Part shown: positions 63,528-64,000 of the stretch, one piece after another
How the letters are laid out: each line of letters starts with the position of its first letter
Numbering within the stretch: the first letter of the stretch is position 1
NCBI GenBank assembly: GCA_913061095.1
Contig: CAJXVM010000019.1
Span: forward strand, 36,640-100,639
Length of the DNA: 64,000 nucleotides
Source of the DNA: an uncultured Ignavibacteria bacterium
GTDB taxonomy: Bacteria; Bacteroidota; Ignavibacteria; SZUA-365
Direction: 5' to 3'
Position numbers and translations under genes: made by a program
The notes under the pieces: generated by a model
The model's database searches: none
Told to the model about the DNA's origin: nothing
The model's input: only the letters and a program-made list of their open reading frames with translations

Positions 63528-64000
63528 TTACAGTTCCCATAGCTTACTGATCGGCGCAGCGAGAATATTCTGTGTGCCGAGAGGGAGAACATCCTTCCCG
63601 TCATAGAGCAGCATTCCTCCCTGGAAGTGCTTGCCGCAGCGCGCGGCCAGCAGTTCAAGGCCTCTGACATCCTTTCGGTGCATGGCACTCGAAGCCTTGA
63701 CCTCTATTCCCCAGGTCTTCTTTCCGCGAGTGATGACCAGATCTACCTCCTTCCCGTCCTTATCACGGTAGTGCCAGAACCGAAGATCCGAGTCTGTCCA
63801 TTCTGCCTGGGCCATGATCTGCTGAACGACGAAAGACTCGAGAAGATGGCCCATTCGTTCCCGCTGTTCAAACCAGTCTGCTGCCGTGAGGTCGGCCAGT
63901 GTTGCCGCGAGACCGCTGTCACAAACATGAATCTTCGGAGTTTTGATCAACCGATGTCCGGGACTGTTGTGCCATGCCGGGAGTCTCCGAACGAGGAAGA
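63528..64000 (-). CDS. AAA ATPase, C-terminal DUF4143 domain (partial)
   Basis: The frame is open to the right edge and ends at 63528. The visible C-terminal 150 or so residues (LAATLADLTAADWFEQRERM, LESFVVQQIMAQA, FWHYRDKDGKEVDLVITRGK and the EVKASS strand) form the PD-(D/E)XK-like DUF4143 domain that follows an AAA ATPase domain in the large archaeal/bacterial ATPase family often linked to mobile DNA. The N-terminal ATPase lies outside the window. Confidence 0.9.
   Translation of the reverse strand, partial: FLVRRLPAWHNSPGHRLIKTPKIHVCDSGLAATLADLTAADWFEQRERMGHLLESFVVQQIMAQAEWTDSDLRFWHYRDKDGKEVDLVITRGKKTWGIEVKASSAMHRKDVRGLELLAARCGKHFQGGMLLYDGKDVLPLGTQNILAAPISKLWEL

Overview
The window looks like a chromosome segment from a high-GC Gram-negative bacterium of the FCB (Bacteroidota/Chlorobiota/Ignavibacteriota-like) assemblage. 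The main reason is a set of large secreted proteins whose C-termini carry the 'HQNYPNPFNP ... LPSGIYVYQL' type of type IX secretion sorting domain. The exact phylum is inference.

Layout. (1) 1-6,925: housekeeping and metal-related genes: the end of an unidentified gene, prmC, a DEAD-box RNA helicase, a DUF134 regulator preceded by a seven-copy 22-bp operator-like array, a predicted heavy-metal exporter, and an old-yellow-enzyme/FadH-like flavoprotein. (2) 6,926-24,734: an intact tRNA-Asp gene whose last 45 bp are repeated exactly at 24,690-24,734, bounding a 17.7-kb integrative element. The element carries a tyrosine integrase at its right end, an excisionase-like protein, a PrimPol/AAA+ replication protein, RecT-like and DUF932 genes, small unknown genes, and a complete type V-B CRISPR-Cas locus: Cas12b of 1164 aa, a Cas4-Cas1 fusion, Cas2, a tracrRNA that can be drawn from the sequence, and an 8-repeat array. 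It has no phage structural, terminase, relaxase or conjugation genes, so it resembles a satellite or small integrative plasmid. (3) 24,735-28,655: a NarL/NarX-like two-component system. (4) 28,875-50,135: a cluster of large secreted, probably T9SS-exported proteins (PKD and ELWxxDG-type repeats, FN3 domains, an M6 metalloprotease, a BNR-like protein, two tandem von Willebrand A proteins). (5) 50,136-58,783: a six-gene catabolic or detoxification operon read leftward from a sigma-54 type promoter. It is divergent from its likely sigma-54 activator, with a 46-bp palindrome at an enhancer-like position between them; a decayed ferredoxin-nitroreductase lies beyond. (6) 58,784-64,000: a serine hydrolase, another secreted repeat protein and the end of a DUF4143 ATPase.

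An intergenic element of about 140 bp (short conserved reading frame plus terminator-like hairpin) occurs six times between 31 and 63.5 kb and never inside the integrative element.

The most notable system is the tRNA-Asp-integrated element carrying a complete type V-B (Cas12b) locus. Its tracrRNA has the same architecture as the Alicyclobacillus one: a stem, a GUGCC segment that can pair with the repeat 3' end, and a downstream anti-repeat.
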